A stretch of 64,000 nucleotides of DNA from Massilibacteroides vaginae (GTDB taxonomy: Bacteria; Bacteroidota; Bacteroidia; Bacteroidales; Tannerellaceae). Location: contig NZ_FXDJ01000009.1 in NCBI RefSeq assembly GCF_900178525.1, positions 124,001 to 188,000 of the forward strand. Direction: 5' to 3'. Under the pieces are notes generated by a model. It worked only from the letters and a program-made list of their open reading frames with translations. It was not told the DNA's origin and made no database searches. The translations under genes and the position numbers were made by a program. Shown here piece by piece: positions 16,896 through 26,429 of the stretch (position 1 is the stretch's first letter; every line of letters begins with the position of its first letter).

Positions 16896-17855
16896 TTACA
16901 GCAAATTGATTATTTCTTTTTGTTTTGCAATAAATTTCACCCTTTCCATTTCTCCACAACCGGATATCAGCACGGAATAACGCTTAAGGGATTCTATCCA
17001 TTTTTTTTGTGTATCAAAGAAGTTTTTATCTTGTGTAGTAAGCGTATTAACTGCATAAACGCGCATACTTGAAACCGACATATCCTCTGTTTCAAAATAG
17101 CTATACGAAGAATCAAAGTCTATACTGGATATATAGACCGATACTTTATTTTGCGGACTAATTCCTCCCTCTTTCACGACCCGTTCGAACATACTCAGTA
17201 AATCGAGCAGTTCATTTTTTAATAGGAGACGATCTTCCGTAGAAATAAAACCTAATTGGATAAAATGGTTAATGTCATTTACAAAAGTCGAAAAAATATT
17301 CCGGTCCAACACATAAGAAAAGTCTTCCAAATAATCGGCCTCCTTCAGCATATCCTGATGCAAAGTCCAGACCTCATCGGGCATTTTCATTTCTGAAAAG
17401 GAAGTTGATGAGAAAGAAATATCCATCTGATGCATCCAGCGATACAGTTTGAATTTTGAAAGATTTTCGTATTTTCCATACATGGTAAATGGAATAACAT
17501 TGGAAGCAGTGCAGCCTTTTGAGTTGGAAGAACGATTCATCTCCTTGAACAAGGTATAAAAAGACTCCACTGTTTGCTTGTAGTCTTTATACATTTGATT
17601 CGTGTTAAAAAAGCGAGTATTAACTACAGCAAGCTCCGGAAATGAAACAGCAATAATAGAGTCTAACGAGAAACGAAAAACAGACGCTAATTTAGCAATT
17701 TCACTAAAAGTGAAAGGAACTTCGCCTCTGATCCGTCTATATGCAGCTTCCTTTCCTACAGACAACGTATTCATAACAACATCAACTAAATTATCATCCG
17801 GCTTAGTATTGCTTTTTACGATATTAACAATTTGATTATTGAAAAAGTATTTCAT
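16896..17855 (-). CDS. Unrecognised protein with N-terminal helix-turn-helix
   Basis: Protein of 319 residues. The first 70 residues look like a helix-turn-helix (SVGKEAAYRRIRGEVPFTFSEIAKLASVF), close to the XRE/BetR style. The remaining 250 residues are mixed and mostly helical, with aromatic-rich stretches and no motif I can name. No membrane segment or signal peptide is seen. I believe similar HTH-plus-unknown proteins occur in Bacteroidales but I know no function. It lies between the AraC gene and the GH109 gene on the same strand, with separate signals on both sides. The ATG at 17855 is preferred over the upstream frame start at 17897, because the extension looks unstructured. Confidence 0.7.
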   Translation of the reverse strand: MKYFFNNQIVNIVKSNTKPDDNLVDVVMNTLSVGKEAAYRRIRGEVPFTFSEIAKLASVFRFSLDSIIAVSFPELAVVNTRFFNTNQMYKDYKQTVESFYTLFKEMNRSSNSKGCTASNVIPFTMYGKYENLSKFKLYRWMHQMDISFSSTSFSEMKMPDEVWTLHQDMLKEADYLEDFSYVLDRNIFSTFVNDINHFIQLGFISTEDRLLLKNELLDLLSMFERVVKEGGISPQNKVSVYISSIDFDSSYSYFETEDMSVSSMRVYAVNTLTTQDKNFFDTQKKWIESLKRYSVLISGCGEMERVKFIAKQKEIINLL

Positions 17856-17948
17856 AGAAGCTATATAATGTGAGTAAATAATAGATAAATAAAACAATTA
17901 GTCGTACAAAGATAGGAAAAACAAGGAAAATATACAGGTTTTGGTTTC

Positions 17949-17994
17949 AAAAAAAGCAAAAAACAAAATGCAAAAATCTGTTTTTTGCTTTTTT
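17949..17994 (-). terminator. Terminator after the GH109 gene
   Basis: A 16-bp A/T-rich stem: AAAAAAAGCAAAAAACA (from 17949) pairs with TGTTTTTTGCTTTTTT (17979-17994). T-runs flank it on both strands. It sits 15 bp beyond the stop of the minus-strand gene ending at 18010. Confidence 0.8.
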
Positions 17995-18009
17995 ATTATA
18001 AAGATTATA

Positions 18010-19410
18010 TTAAATCGCAAATTTTGGCTTTCTATGAATCCACTGACCACGAGTAAAGTCAGGAAAATCAACCAAAGCTCCGCCACGTGCAATAGACATT
18101 TCAGACAAACCGGAGATTGCACTCCAGGCTGCCGCGTCATAACAATCCATCGGTGCCGGTTTCTTGTTGCGAATCGCATCGATCAGGTCGTACATCATGA
18201 TAAAGTCCATGCCTCCGTGGCCTGCTTCTTTTGCCTGAGCTTCCAAACCACTCCACAATTTATGATCGTATTTCTTGAACCAATCTTCCGAAGCATCCCA
18301 CTGATGCGGCTTGGATTTACCTTCGATGTGAACTCCGTTGCCGTCGTTCATCCACAGACCGTCGGTTCCCTGAATACGAAAAGCCAACGAATACGGACGA
18401 GGAGAGTTCGTGTCGTGCGTTACAATAACAGTCTGACCGTTAGCACATTTTATCATTGAAGTAACGATATCTCCCAGATTAAAACGAACGTTGGCCAATT
18501 TATGGTCACGACCGCCTTTGTCTACGATAAACTTATTCAAACCACGTGCCTGACTGGCCATAGCGCTTAGGGAAAGGAAGCGATTGCCGTGGTTAATATC
18601 CATGCAGTTTGCCACAGGACCAATGCCGTGTGTTGGATAGATATCACCGTTACGGGTAACCGAGTGTTGCGTGCGCCATTGTGCTTCAGCAAAAGCTGTC
18701 GGACCCATGCGCAGTTCGCCACCTTCTTTATATGAATAGCTCTTGCCATCGTTGAATTTAACCGCGCGAAGATCGTGCTGGTATCCGCAAGTACCGTGAA
18801 GAAGCTCACCGAACAGATCCTGACGAACCATGTTCAATGCCGCCAGACAGTCACGACGGTAACAAACATTTTCCATTATATTCAATTGGCTACCTGTGGC
18901 TTCAGACACATTCACCAAATCCCAACATTCATCAATCGTATTGGCAGCCGAAACCTCAACACCAACATAAGGAACGCCGGCTTTCATGGCCGCTACCGAC
19001 ATGGGTACGTGCCATTCCCAAGGACTGGCAATAATAACACAGTCAAACTCTTCGTTGTTGAGCATCTTTTCGAACTCACGTTCGCTACCGGTATATACCT
19101 TAGGTGCAGGAACATTGAATTTAGAAATGTGCTTAAGGGTACTGTCAAGCGGTCCTTGCTGTGTATCACAGATGGCCACGATCTTGTTTCCCGGAATTGC
19201 CAATACATTATTAATATGCTCCTGACAACGCGAACCGGTTCCGATAAAACCAAAGCGAAGTTTGCCGTCATCTTTTCCGGCTGTTTTTTTCTTCTGCTGC
19301 ACTTCCGGCGCCGAAGTAGATGCAGCAGCTGTATTTGTTGCTGCCAAACCTGCCGCTCCAATACCGGCGGCGGTTACTTTTTTCAGGAAAGAACGTCTTG
19401 TGTTTTCCAT
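18010..19410 (-). CDS. GH109-like Gfo/Idh/MocA oxidoreductase-fold glycosidase, Tat-exported
   Basis: Protein of 466 residues. A twin-arginine signal (TRRSFLKKVTAAGIGAAGLAA) is followed by an Ala/Ser linker. The NAD-binding Rossmann motif is FGFIGTGSRCQEH. Motifs MENVCYRRD, GYQHDLRAV and YPTHGIGPVANCMDINHG match what I know of GH109 alpha-N-acetylgalactosaminidases. These use an NAD-dependent oxidation-elimination mechanism. The family call is good; activity on GalNAc is inferred, and plain oxidoreductase function is the alternative. It has its own full promoter (19437-19468), and a repeat element lies just upstream of that. Confidence 0.82.
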   Translation of the reverse strand: MENTRRSFLKKVTAAGIGAAGLAATNTAAASTSAPEVQQKKKTAGKDDGKLRFGFIGTGSRCQEHINNVLAIPGNKIVAICDTQQGPLDSTLKHISKFNVPAPKVYTGSEREFEKMLNNEEFDCVIIASPWEWHVPMSVAAMKAGVPYVGVEVSAANTIDECWDLVNVSEATGSQLNIMENVCYRRDCLAALNMVRQDLFGELLHGTCGYQHDLRAVKFNDGKSYSYKEGGELRMGPTAFAEAQWRTQHSVTRNGDIYPTHGIGPVANCMDINHGNRFLSLSAMASQARGLNKFIVDKGGRDHKLANVRFNLGDIVTSMIKCANGQTVIVTHDTNSPRPYSLAFRIQGTDGLWMNDGNGVHIEGKSKPHQWDASEDWFKKYDHKLWSGLEAQAKEAGHGGMDFIMMYDLIDAIRNKKPAPMDCYDAAAWSAISGLSEMSIARGGALVDFPDFTRGQWIHRKPKFAI

Positions 19411-19436
19411 TCTCGATTAAATTTTAATTAGAAAAA

Positions 19437-19468
19437 CAAATGTATATGAATAGTTTTGAAATAGCAAA
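19437..19468 (-). promoter_or_regulatory. Promoter of the GH109 gene
   Basis: On the minus strand TTTG (19468-19465), a 20-bp gap and TACATTTG (19444-19437) match the full Bacteroides consensus TTTG-N19-21-TAnnTTTG. The start codon is 27 bp downstream. This is the best promoter match in the window. Confidence 0.8.
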
Positions 19469-19484
19469 GCTTTGACAAGAAACC

Positions 19485-19600
19485 GGGCTTTAAACAGACA
19501 TAGTAATATAAAAAAAAACATAAAGGTTATATTTTTAAAAATAAAGGATATTTTTCCAAAAATAACCTTTATGTTTTTAGCTTCTATAAGAAACTGATTT
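19485..19600 (-). repeat. 21-bp phased intergenic repeat, copy 3 (internally inverted)
   Basis: Plus-strand ATAAAGG units start at 19520 and 19541 (21 bp apart), but a third unit at 19566-19572 is inverted (CCTTTAT). The segment is bounded by perfect inverted repeats AACATAAAGGTTAT and ATAACCTTTATGTT. The CATAGTAATATA-type end unit is at 19499 instead of the far side. Outer flanks fit the minus orientation: TTTAAAGCCCGG...CTTG, read on the minus strand left of the core, resembles copy 2. It looks as if the middle was inverted. Confidence 0.75.
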
Positions 19601-19654
19601 TCAACACACTAAAAAAGAATGGTTTCAGCATCCTTTTTCAGGTATGTTTTTACA

Positions 19655-20065
19655 TTATTTCTTTTCCTTCAACAGATCTCTTATTTCAGAAAGCAATTGG
19701 ATATCTTCTGCCGGAGGTGCAGGTGCTGCCGGTTCTTCTTCTTTCTTTTTATTTAATGTATTAATCCCTTTAACCAACATGAAAATAGCAAAAGCGATAA
19801 TCAAAAAATCAAAAGTAGTTTGTATAAACGCACCGTAATTCAGGCTTACTTCAGGAATTGTAGTTTCGCCAACTGTTTGCGCTTCTTTCAATACAAATTT
19901 CAAATCGGTAAAATTCACACCTCCTACAAATAGGCCTATTACCGGCATGATCAGATCGCCAACTACTGAAGATACGATCTTTCCGAAAGCACCACCAATA
20001 ATTATACCAACCGCCATATCGATCACGTTTCCACGCATGGCGAATTTTTTGAATTCTTGCAACAT
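19655..20065 (-). CDS. mscL: Large-conductance mechanosensitive channel
   Basis: Protein of 136 residues, the usual MscL length. The first membrane helix with the pore constriction is [28 protein letters not shown] (about residues 15-42; shown in part by [17 protein letters not shown]). The second helix is [18 protein letters not shown] (about 84-101). The charged C-terminal helix bundle ends DLLKEKK. The homopentamer opens under membrane tension to release solutes during osmotic downshock. The linker (Glu/Pro/Ala) is ordinary. It is 73 bp downstream of the phosphorylase gene and may have its own promoter, which I do not see clearly. Confidence 0.97.
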   Translation of the reverse strand: MLQEFKKFAMRGNVIDMAVGIIIGGAFGKIVSSVVGDLIMPVIGLFVGGVNFTDLKFVLKEAQTVGETTIPEVSLNYGAFIQTTFDFLIIAFAIFMLVKGINTLNKKKEEEPAAPAPPAEDIQLLSEIRDLLKEKK

Positions 20066-20138
20066 AAGTTTTTTATCTTTTATGGTTTATTTCTTGTGTT
20101 AAAATAGTCTACAATACCGCTGAGCCTTAAAGGCTTAT

Positions 20139-21008
20139 TTAGATTCGATCTAATACAGTTTCAATCAAACCTGTGATCGTACCTTTATATTCCGTATTCA
20201 TATTGTGATCCACACGACCTGCGATAATGCAGCAAACCGTCAGGGCACGATGTCCCATAAGTGCTGACAATCCGGCTAATGAGGAACTCTCCATTTCATA
20301 ATTCGTTAGCTTATTTCCCTGAAAACTAAAATTTTCGATTTTCGAATTCAGTGTCGGATCTGTCAGTGCCAAACGTACTTCTCTACCTTGCGGTCCATAA
20401 AATCCGTTTGCAGCTATCGTGTTTCCCTTACGAATATCATCGCGCACAATTTGCTCCACTAAGGAAGCATCCGCCGAAACTACATAGGGTTTCAATCCTT
20501 CAATCTTCCAATCCAGTTGCTTCAGTAGTTCTGCTTCAAAAGAGGCATTGCGTACAGCTGCAGAATTTGCATAGAAATAAAGCACACCGTCAAATCCGAT
20601 GGATCTTTCGGCCGCTACATAACTGCCAACCGGCAGGTCGGGTTGCAAACTTCCGGATGTTCCGATTCTGACTAATGTTAATTTCGTCAGATTCTCTTTT
20701 GCTTTTCGGGTTTCAAAGTCCACATTAACAAGTGCGTCGAGTTCGGTCATAACAATATCGATATTGTCTGTACCGATACCGTGAGACACAACAGTAATCC
20801 TTTTCCCTTTGTAGCTTCCTGTAATGGAATGAAACTCGCGGCTTGCCACTTCGCACTCTTTGGTGTCGAAATATGAAGCAACGGTGCTAACCCGGGCCGG
20901 ATCGCCCACCATAATCACTCTGTCGGCCACTTGTGCGGGCTTTAAATGAAGATGGAATGCACTTCCATCTTCATTTATAATCAGTTCTGATGCCGGAATA
21001 ACTCTCAT
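20139..21008 (-). CDS. Nucleoside phosphorylase (uridine phosphorylase type)
   Basis: Protein of 289 residues of the NP-I phosphorylase family, which splits nucleosides with phosphate into base and ribose-1-phosphate. Visible motifs are MVGDPARVSTVASYFD (phosphate site), SHGIGTDNIDIVMTELDAL, RIGTSGSLQPDLPVGSYV and YEMESSSLAGLSALMGH (base/ribose site). The EMES motif is typical of uridine phosphorylases; specificity for uridine rather than purines is likely but not proven. The gene starts 6 bp after floA ends, so it is probably the last gene of the nfeD-floA unit. Confidence 0.88.
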   Translation of the reverse strand: MRVIPASELIINEDGSAFHLHLKPAQVADRVIMVGDPARVSTVASYFDTKECEVASREFHSITGSYKGKRITVVSHGIGTDNIDIVMTELDALVNVDFETRKAKENLTKLTLVRIGTSGSLQPDLPVGSYVAAERSIGFDGVLYFYANSAAVRNASFEAELLKQLDWKIEGLKPYVVSADASLVEQIVRDDIRKGNTIAANGFYGPQGREVRLALTDPTLNSKIENFSFQGNKLTNYEMESSSLAGLSALMGHRALTVCCIIAGRVDHNMNTEYKGTITGLIETVLDRI

Positions 21009-21014
21009 TATTGA

Positions 21015-22010
21015 TTAGTCTTTTAACGGTTTTGATGAAGTATTACCGGGCTTGGCTATGTTTTCACGCATAGATGTATCGGCCTCGATATTCTTCATTT
21101 TATAATAATCCATTATGCCCAGATTTCCGCTTCTGAATGCTTCGGCCATTGCCTTAGGCACTTCGGCTTCTGCTTCGATCACCTTGGCGCGTGCTTCCTG
21201 CGCTTTGGCTTTCATTTCCTGTTCTGAAGCGACAGCCATGGCACGACGTTCTTCGGCTTTGGCTTGAGCAATATTTTTATCTGCTTGTGCTTGATCCATT
21301 TGCAGGTAAGCACCGATATTTTTACCTATATCGATATCCGCGATATCGATAGACAGAATTTCGAAAGCAGTACCGGCGTCCAAACCTTTACGAAGAACTA
21401 ATTTCGAGATTGAATCCGGGTTTTCCAATACCGTTTTATGTGTATCAGACGAACCGATTGAAGACACAATACCTTCACCTACACGTGCCAGAATAGTTTC
21501 TTCACCGGCACCACCTACCAATTGTTTGATATTGGCGCGTACGGTAACGCGTGCTTTCGCAATCAACTGAATACCGTCTTTAGCAACTGCCGTTACCGGT
21601 GGTGTGTCGATTACTTTCGGATTAACCGACATCTGCACGGCCTCAAATACATCACGACCAGCCAAGTCGATAGCGGTAGCCATTTGAAATGACAGATCGA
21701 TATTCGCTTTTGAAGCTGAAACCAGCGCATGTACTACCCTTTCAACGTGACCGCCGGCCAAATAATGGGCCTCCAGTTCGTCACGGGTCAAACTTTTGAG
21801 CCCTGCCTTATGGGCTTCAATCATGGCTCTCGTAATAATATAAGGCGGAACCTTACGAATACGCATCAGGAATAATTGTATCAGGGAGATATTAACGCCT
21901 GATACCTTCGCTGATATCCATAGTAAAAAAGGAACGTAGTAGAAGAATATTATCAGAAGTAATATCGCCGCTCCTAATAGAAAAACAGGTAAGAAGGATG
22001 TTGTCTCCAT
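21015..22010 (-). CDS. floA: Flotillin-like protein FloA
   Basis: Protein of 331 residues (formerly UPF0365/YqfA). An N-terminal membrane hairpin lies at about residues 6-33. The SPFH/band-7 region has [23 protein letters not shown], which in part reads [12 protein letters not shown] helical, Ala/Glu-rich coiled segment follows ([20 protein letters not shown], about 245-290). FloA builds functional membrane microdomains in bacteria. It follows nfeD by 10 bp, the widespread pairing of SPFH and NfeD proteins. Confidence 0.95.
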   Translation of the reverse strand: METTSFLPVFLLGAAILLLIIFFYYVPFLLWISAKVSGVNISLIQLFLMRIRKVPPYIITRAMIEAHKAGLKSLTRDELEAHYLAGGHVERVVHALVSASKANIDLSFQMATAIDLAGRDVFEAVQMSVNPKVIDTPPVTAVAKDGIQLIAKARVTVRANIKQLVGGAGEETILARVGEGIVSSIGSSDTHKTVLENPDSISKLVLRKGLDAGTAFEILSIDIADIDIGKNIGAYLQMDQAQADKNIAQAKAEERRAMAVASEQEMKAKAQEARAKVIEAEAEVPKAMAEAFRSGNLGIMDYYKMKNIEADTSMRENIAKPGNTSSKPLKD

Positions 22011-22020
22011 ACTAAATTGA

Positions 22021-22506
22021 TTATAATTGTGTATTTTCTAATTTCTGCTCCACAAGTACATTGTATCCATCTACACGGATAACCTTAACGGGAGTTTCTT
22101 CATCTATAAAATCGCCTGTAGATTTAGCTTCTACAGTAATACCCTTGATCAATGCTCTCCCTATAGGTGCTAAACGGGAAAGTGTTACGCCTTCATCTCC
22201 AACTTCAATTCCCAACTCACGACTGGAAATCAATTTTGAATCCACATCGGTGTTTAAGGCAACCCTGCTGAATGACCTTGAACGTAGCAACCAGAAGAAA
22301 GATGCCCCAAAAGCTATAACAGAGGAAACTAAAGTAATGTGTCCGACCGTTTCATCTACCATATAGGCATAGATTACACCGCCTATGGCAAAAAAGAATC
22401 CGCCTACTCCCGCAATCGTGATCCCCGGCAGAAGAAATATCTCCAACAAAAGAAGTAATATCGCGACAATGATCAGAAAGGCAATAATGGCTACATCGAA
22501 TATCAT
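22021..22506 (-). CDS. nfeD: NfeD-family membrane protein
   Basis: Protein of 161 residues with three or four N-terminal membrane helices (about 5-25, 30-50, 56-75). The C-terminal soluble OB-fold NfeD domain is about residues 95-155 ([34 protein letters not shown]). It lacks the protease domain of long NfeD1 proteins, so it is the short NfeD1b type. It is co-transcribed with floA, and NfeD proteins are thought to work with flotillins in membrane organisation. Confidence 0.93.
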   Translation of the reverse strand: MIFDVAIIAFLIIVAILLLLLEIFLLPGITIAGVGGFFFAIGGVIYAYMVDETVGHITLVSSVIAFGASFFWLLRSRSFSRVALNTDVDSKLISSRELGIEVGDEGVTLSRLAPIGRALIKGITVEAKSTGDFIDEETPVKVIRVDGYNVLVEQKLENTQL

Positions 22507-22543
22507 AGGTTCTGCTTTTTTTTAAAATTATGAGATGTATAGA

Positions 22544-23977
22544 TTAATGCGTTCGCAGATATTGTATTTCTACATTACGCGCCTTTTTCTCTAATTCATA
22601 AGGCTCTTTCAGCAACTCTTCAAGTAGCTGTTCATCCTGAACGATACGACCGGCTAATTGCGTACGTGCCGATGAGCTTGCCTTTGTGTAAGAAGCGCGT
22701 GCTTCGGTAAGTCTTTCTTCCAACTCACGGATTTGTTGTCTCAGGCTGATTACTTTTTCGTAGTATCCCTTTGCTTCCGTACTTTTTATATCATTCAATG
22801 TAAAATAGACGGTATTGTCATTTATTACAAATTCAAAATCTTTTTGTGGTTTAGACGCGCCTGAAGCTTCGGTATAGGCCAGTTGAATCAGTTCGGAATA
22901 ATCTTCAACTTTCCAGGAGTTCTGAATTGAAGTCAGCATGGCACGTGCCCGTTTTTCTTCAACGTCATCACTTTCCACCCGGCTGCGGGTGTCATCCGGA
23001 ATAAACAAATAGATGCAGGCTTTATCTTCCGGCTGGAAGCGATCTGAAACAAACCAACCTAAGCCTTTATTTTCATCAATCACCAATAAATAATCATTAT
23101 ATATTGAATTGAAAGGCATACCCATTTGTTCGGGAGTAAGATAGGTATCGGTATTTGTGTTATATCTTGTAACGAAGATATCATACCCACCCAATGATTC
23201 CGCATTCGTAGAAGCATAATATACTGTAGCGCCATCAGAAAGCACAAAAGGAAAACTATTATCACTACCGGGAGCATTGATATTCTGCGGCAACTGTTTT
23301 TCGTCACCCCATTTATCAATTAATTTTGACTGTGTAAAAAGAGCATATTGACCTTCACTATTATGTCTGCCATAGTAGATATTCCGTTCTTTCTGATTCA
23401 TATACACCGTAGTGAAAACAGAATCGTCCGCCTCAAAGAATTGATTGAATGGATACAAAGTTCCGGCCTCTTCACTCAGTTGATAAGCCTGCAGGATATC
23501 CTCCTTTTTAACGACTATGCTGTCGATAATCTGAATGCTTTCTACCCGTTCCAGCATTCTTTGCCCTTTTTTAGCTAAAGATGCCTTATTTTCAAAAATT
23601 TCGGTGTCTTGCTTCTTCTTGGTCAGAATAGCAATGTATTCTTCATACATCTCTTCGGCTTCTTCAAAACGATAAGTCATGAAATACAGATCACCCATAT
23701 ACCGGTATGACTCCTGTACTTTTCGTTTCACAGCGATTGCAAGATGTTTCTCGGCGGTTTCATAGTCGCCCGTTTCAAAACAACATACGCCGTACCAATG
23801 ATTATAAGATGAATTACTGGGGACACGTTGAACCAATCGTTCAAAAGCAGGTTTGGCTTCTGCATATTGCCCCTCGTTATAAAGTTTTTTTGCCTGATCA
23901 AGGCTCTGTGCATGTAGTCCGAAAGATAAAAGAACTACAGATATTATGTAAAGTAGTTTACGTGCAACCTCCTTCAT
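22544..23977 (-). CDS. TPR and PD40-like beta-propeller protein, exported
   Basis: Protein of 477 residues with signal peptide (LLYIISVVLLSFGLHAQS). At least three tetratricopeptide-type repeats follow (about residues 25-130; YNEGQYAEAKPAFERLVQ, FETGDYETAEKHL, FEEAEEMYEEYIAI). A middle region holds PD40/WD40-like propeller segments (NSFPFVLSDGATVYYAS, GGYDIFVTRYN). The C-terminal coiled coil is about 405-465 (QQIRELEERLTEARASY). The layout resembles the front part of Bacteroidota PorE/OmpA-like envelope proteins, but no OmpA domain is present. Role unknown. It begins 67 bp after miaA ends, so it may be read through from miaA. Confidence 0.75.
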   Translation of the reverse strand: MKEVARKLLYIISVVLLSFGLHAQSLDQAKKLYNEGQYAEAKPAFERLVQRVPSNSSYNHWYGVCCFETGDYETAEKHLAIAVKRKVQESYRYMGDLYFMTYRFEEAEEMYEEYIAILTKKKQDTEIFENKASLAKKGQRMLERVESIQIIDSIVVKKEDILQAYQLSEEAGTLYPFNQFFEADDSVFTTVYMNQKERNIYYGRHNSEGQYALFTQSKLIDKWGDEKQLPQNINAPGSDNSFPFVLSDGATVYYASTNAESLGGYDIFVTRYNTNTDTYLTPEQMGMPFNSIYNDYLLVIDENKGLGWFVSDRFQPEDKACIYLFIPDDTRSRVESDDVEEKRARAMLTSIQNSWKVEDYSELIQLAYTEASGASKPQKDFEFVINDNTVYFTLNDIKSTEAKGYYEKVISLRQQIRELEERLTEARASYTKASSSARTQLAGRIVQDEQLLEELLKEPYELEKKARNVEIQYLRTH

Positions 23978-24044
23978 TGTATTATCTATCTATGTATATA
24001 GATTCAAAGATAATAATAATTTTACACTAATAGAAAATCTGACC

Positions 24045-24944
24045 TTAAAGTGTTTCTGCAAGAATAAAATTGAGTATCTTTTCCTCATCATCCGGATGAA
24101 ACCAAACCGTATCCTGATCACGTTTAAACCAGGTCATTTGCTTACGGGCGTAAACACGGGAATTACGTTTTATCTTTTCCACAGCAAAGTTGAGCGTCCA
24201 CTCTCCTGCGAGATAATTAAACAGTTCCTTATATCCAACTGTGTTAAGCGAATTCAAATGCCTGAACGGGAAAACTTTTTCCGCTTCTTCCAGCAGGCCT
24301 TCCCGCATCATTTGATCCACACGAATATTAATACGATTACAGAGTTCTTCGCGTTCTCTCGTTAATCCGATTTTTATTATTCTGAACGGGCGTTCTTTTT
24401 CTTTATTTGTGCGATAAGAAGTATAGGTTTTTCCGGTCATTCTGCATACTTCAACAGCATGTATAACTCTTTTATAATTCTTCCGGTCTACCACTTCGTA
24501 ATGTTCCGGATCCTTTTCTTTTAATTCTTCCAGAATAGGCGTTAAGCCTTCCACTTCAAATTGCTTGTAAATAGCTTGTCTTATTTCTTTGGAAATAGTT
24601 GGAATATCATCAATACCCTTACATACGGCATCGATATACATCATTGACCCACCGGTCATCACCACATAGTCGTGTGTTTTAAATAATTTGTCTAAAAGCA
24701 GTAGGCTGTCTTGTTCAAAATTACTGGCACTATAATAATCTGTCAGATTCAGAATGCCAACGAGGTGGTGGGGAACCCGTTCTTGTTGATGCAAGGTAGG
24801 TGCGGCTGTTCCTATTGGCAGATCTTTATATACTTGCCTGGAATCAGCAGAGATTATCGGAGAATTGAATTGTTCCGCAATACGCAGACTTAATTCAGTT
24901 TTCCCAACCCCTGTTGGTCCCAGTAGTACAATTAATGATTTCAT
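24045..24944 (-). CDS. miaA: tRNA dimethylallyltransferase
   Basis: Protein of 299 residues that adds a dimethylallyl group to adenosine 37 of tRNAs reading codons that begin with U. The P-loop [10 protein letters not shown] is at residues 9-18. [17 protein letters not shown] carries the catalytic Asp region. The substrate motifs [10 protein letters not shown] and [12 protein letters not shown] are present. The ATG overlaps the stop of the upstream pRiA4b-like gene (TAATG), so translation is coupled. Confidence 0.97.
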   Translation of the reverse strand: MKSLIVLLGPTGVGKTELSLRIAEQFNSPIISADSRQVYKDLPIGTAAPTLHQQERVPHHLVGILNLTDYYSASNFEQDSLLLLDKLFKTHDYVVMTGGSMMYIDAVCKGIDDIPTISKEIRQAIYKQFEVEGLTPILEELKEKDPEHYEVVDRKNYKRVIHAVEVCRMTGKTYTSYRTNKEKERPFRIIKIGLTREREELCNRINIRVDQMMREGLLEEAEKVFPFRHLNSLNTVGYKELFNYLAGEWTLNFAVEKIKRNSRVYARKQMTWFKRDQDTVWFHPDDEEKILNFILAETL

Positions 24945-25504
24945 TAAAAACGATCATCCTCAAAAGATCCTTCGGCGGCTTCATCTCCAAAACCGTCAAA
25001 ACCATCTTTATCTATTTCGTCAATGTTATAATCGGAATCACCGTAAAAGTCTTCTCCTAAATCTGTAGAGGTAACTTTGGTATCTAATGTTTCAAAATCA
25101 ATTATTTGATTAGGAGCCAATCCTATTGACTTACTGCATACCGCTTCTGCCAGATTCTGTCCCGGAATGATTTCACGTAGCTCCATAAAGAATGCACGTT
25201 CCGTCATGTAATCAAACACATACAACAGCTTCTGATGTTCATCTTCAAGCAATTCCTCTAAGCGTGTATCTTCCATCAGATAATTGTCAACTTCTGAAGA
25301 GGTGTCCATTTCAACCAAGGTAATTTCGGTTTGCTTACTCCAATCGTCTTCACAAATAAAGAATGAAGCCATTTGGTCTTTCTCGTAGTTAACAGATTTT
25401 ACAATAGCATTGTGCAAATCTAAAAAAGTTGCTTCGGAGTCGATTTTTATTTCTCTTTTAAAATCATCAACCTCATCTGATAAGATTAAAAATCTAAATA
25501 GCAT
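24944..25504 (-). CDS. pRiA4b ORF-3-like / IS1096-passenger TnpR-like domain protein
   Basis: Protein of 186 residues. The N-terminal part ([43 protein letters not shown]) fits the plasmid pRiA4b ORF-3-like domain. The last 50 residues are very acidic and Gly/Asp rich ([20 protein letters not shown]). Database names linking this domain to transposons are historical; no transposase or repeat ends are seen here. It overlaps miaA by one base and may be a regulator or chaperone of unknown role. A bidirectional terminator at 25567-25615 separates it from lpxA. Confidence 0.72.
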   Translation of the reverse strand: MLFRFLILSDEVDDFKREIKIDSEATFLDLHNAIVKSVNYEKDQMASFFICEDDWSKQTEITLVEMDTSSEVDNYLMEDTRLEELLEDEHQKLLYVFDYMTERAFFMELREIIPGQNLAEAVCSKSIGLAPNQIIDFETLDTKVTSTDLGEDFYGDSDYNIDEIDKDGFDGFGDEAAEGSFEDDRF

Positions 25505-25566
25505 AGTTTATACGTTTTTGTTTACCTCAAAATTAATAATAAATAATATTTAAACTAATAATTCAT

Positions 25567-25615
25567 AAAAAAAAGAACCACCTCATTTCTGTTGATTTGA
25601 AGTAGTTCCTTTTTC
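25567..25615. terminator. Probable terminator after lpxA
   Basis: AAAAAGAACCAC and GTAGTTCCTTTTT form an imperfect stem around a 19-nt loop, with T-runs on both strands. It lies 16 bp beyond the minus-strand lpxA stop. Confidence 0.55.
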
Positions 25616-25630
25616 TTTTATAATGAAGGA

Positions 25631-26416
25631 TTAATCGTCAATCGATCCTCTTACAATTCCACGCGCGGAGGTTTTGATAAAATTCAATATAAAATCTCTT
25701 TCTACGCTTGGTTCGTATTCTGTTTCAATACATTTCAGCGCCTCGGTATTGTTTAGTCCACGAGTATAAAGTGTACGATAAATATCTTGAATCAAATAAA
25801 CCTGCTGGTTTGTAAATCCACGACGTCTCAACCCAACGATATTTATGCCGCAATAAACAATCGGGTCACGCCCTATTAATGTATAAGGCGGAATATCCTT
25901 GCCTATACGCGAACCGCCTTGTATCATAACATGTTTCGAGATGCGTGTAAACTGATGAACAAGACATCCACCACTTACAATAGCAAAGTCGTCTATTTCT
26001 ACTTCGCCGGCAATCTGACAGGCATTGCCTATAATGATATGGTCGTTAAGAACACAGTCATGCGCAATGTGAGCATAAGCCATTAGCAAACAGTTACTAC
26101 CCACAACTGTTTGTCCTTTTGACGCTGTACCTCTATTTACGGTCACACATTCACGTATTGTTGTGTTATCACCAATAATAGCAGTCGTTTTTTCTCCGGC
26201 AAATTTCAGGTCTTGCGGTATTCCCCCGATCACAGCACCAGGGAATATATTACAATTATTTCCGACACGAGTTCCATTCTGAAGAACAGCATGCGTGTAT
26301 ATTCTGCAATTATCGCCAATTACAACATCTTTTTCGATGACGGCAAAGGGTTCAATAATTACATTCTTCCCAATTTTTGCTTCCGGATGAATAACTGCCA
26401 AAGGAGAATTGTCCAT
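25631..26416 (-). CDS. lpxA: UDP-N-acetylglucosamine acyltransferase
   Basis: Protein of 261 residues catalysing the first lipid A step, transfer of a 3-hydroxyacyl chain from ACP to UDP-GlcNAc. The N-terminal part is a left-handed beta helix of hexapeptide repeats (IHPEAKIGKNVIIEPFAVIE). The catalytic His region is in NCLLMAYAHIAHDC (about residues 118-131). A C-terminal helical domain follows. It starts 13 bp after lpxC-fabZ and ends the lpxD-lpxC/fabZ-lpxA run. Confidence 0.97.
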   Translation of the reverse strand: MDNSPLAVIHPEAKIGKNVIIEPFAVIEKDVVIGDNCRIYTHAVLQNGTRVGNNCNIFPGAVIGGIPQDLKFAGEKTTAIIGDNTTIRECVTVNRGTASKGQTVVGSNCLLMAYAHIAHDCVLNDHIIIGNACQIAGEVEIDDFAIVSGGCLVHQFTRISKHVMIQGGSRIGKDIPPYTLIGRDPIVYCGINIVGLRRRGFTNQQVYLIQDIYRTLYTRGLNNTEALKCIETEYEPSVERDFILNFIKTSARGIVRGSIDD

Positions 26417-26429
26417 TTCTTTCTAAGTA

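Noticed and set aside
19518-19575. Phase-variable promoter inverton
   Set aside because: The inverted repeats are only 14 bp and enclose about 30 bp, far shorter than known Bacteroides invertons, and the GH109 promoter lies outside. I report only the inversion signature.
24944-25504. Transposon gene (IS1096 passenger, TnpR)
   Set aside because: The name is historical for this domain; there is no transposase, no terminal repeat, and the gene is coupled to miaA.
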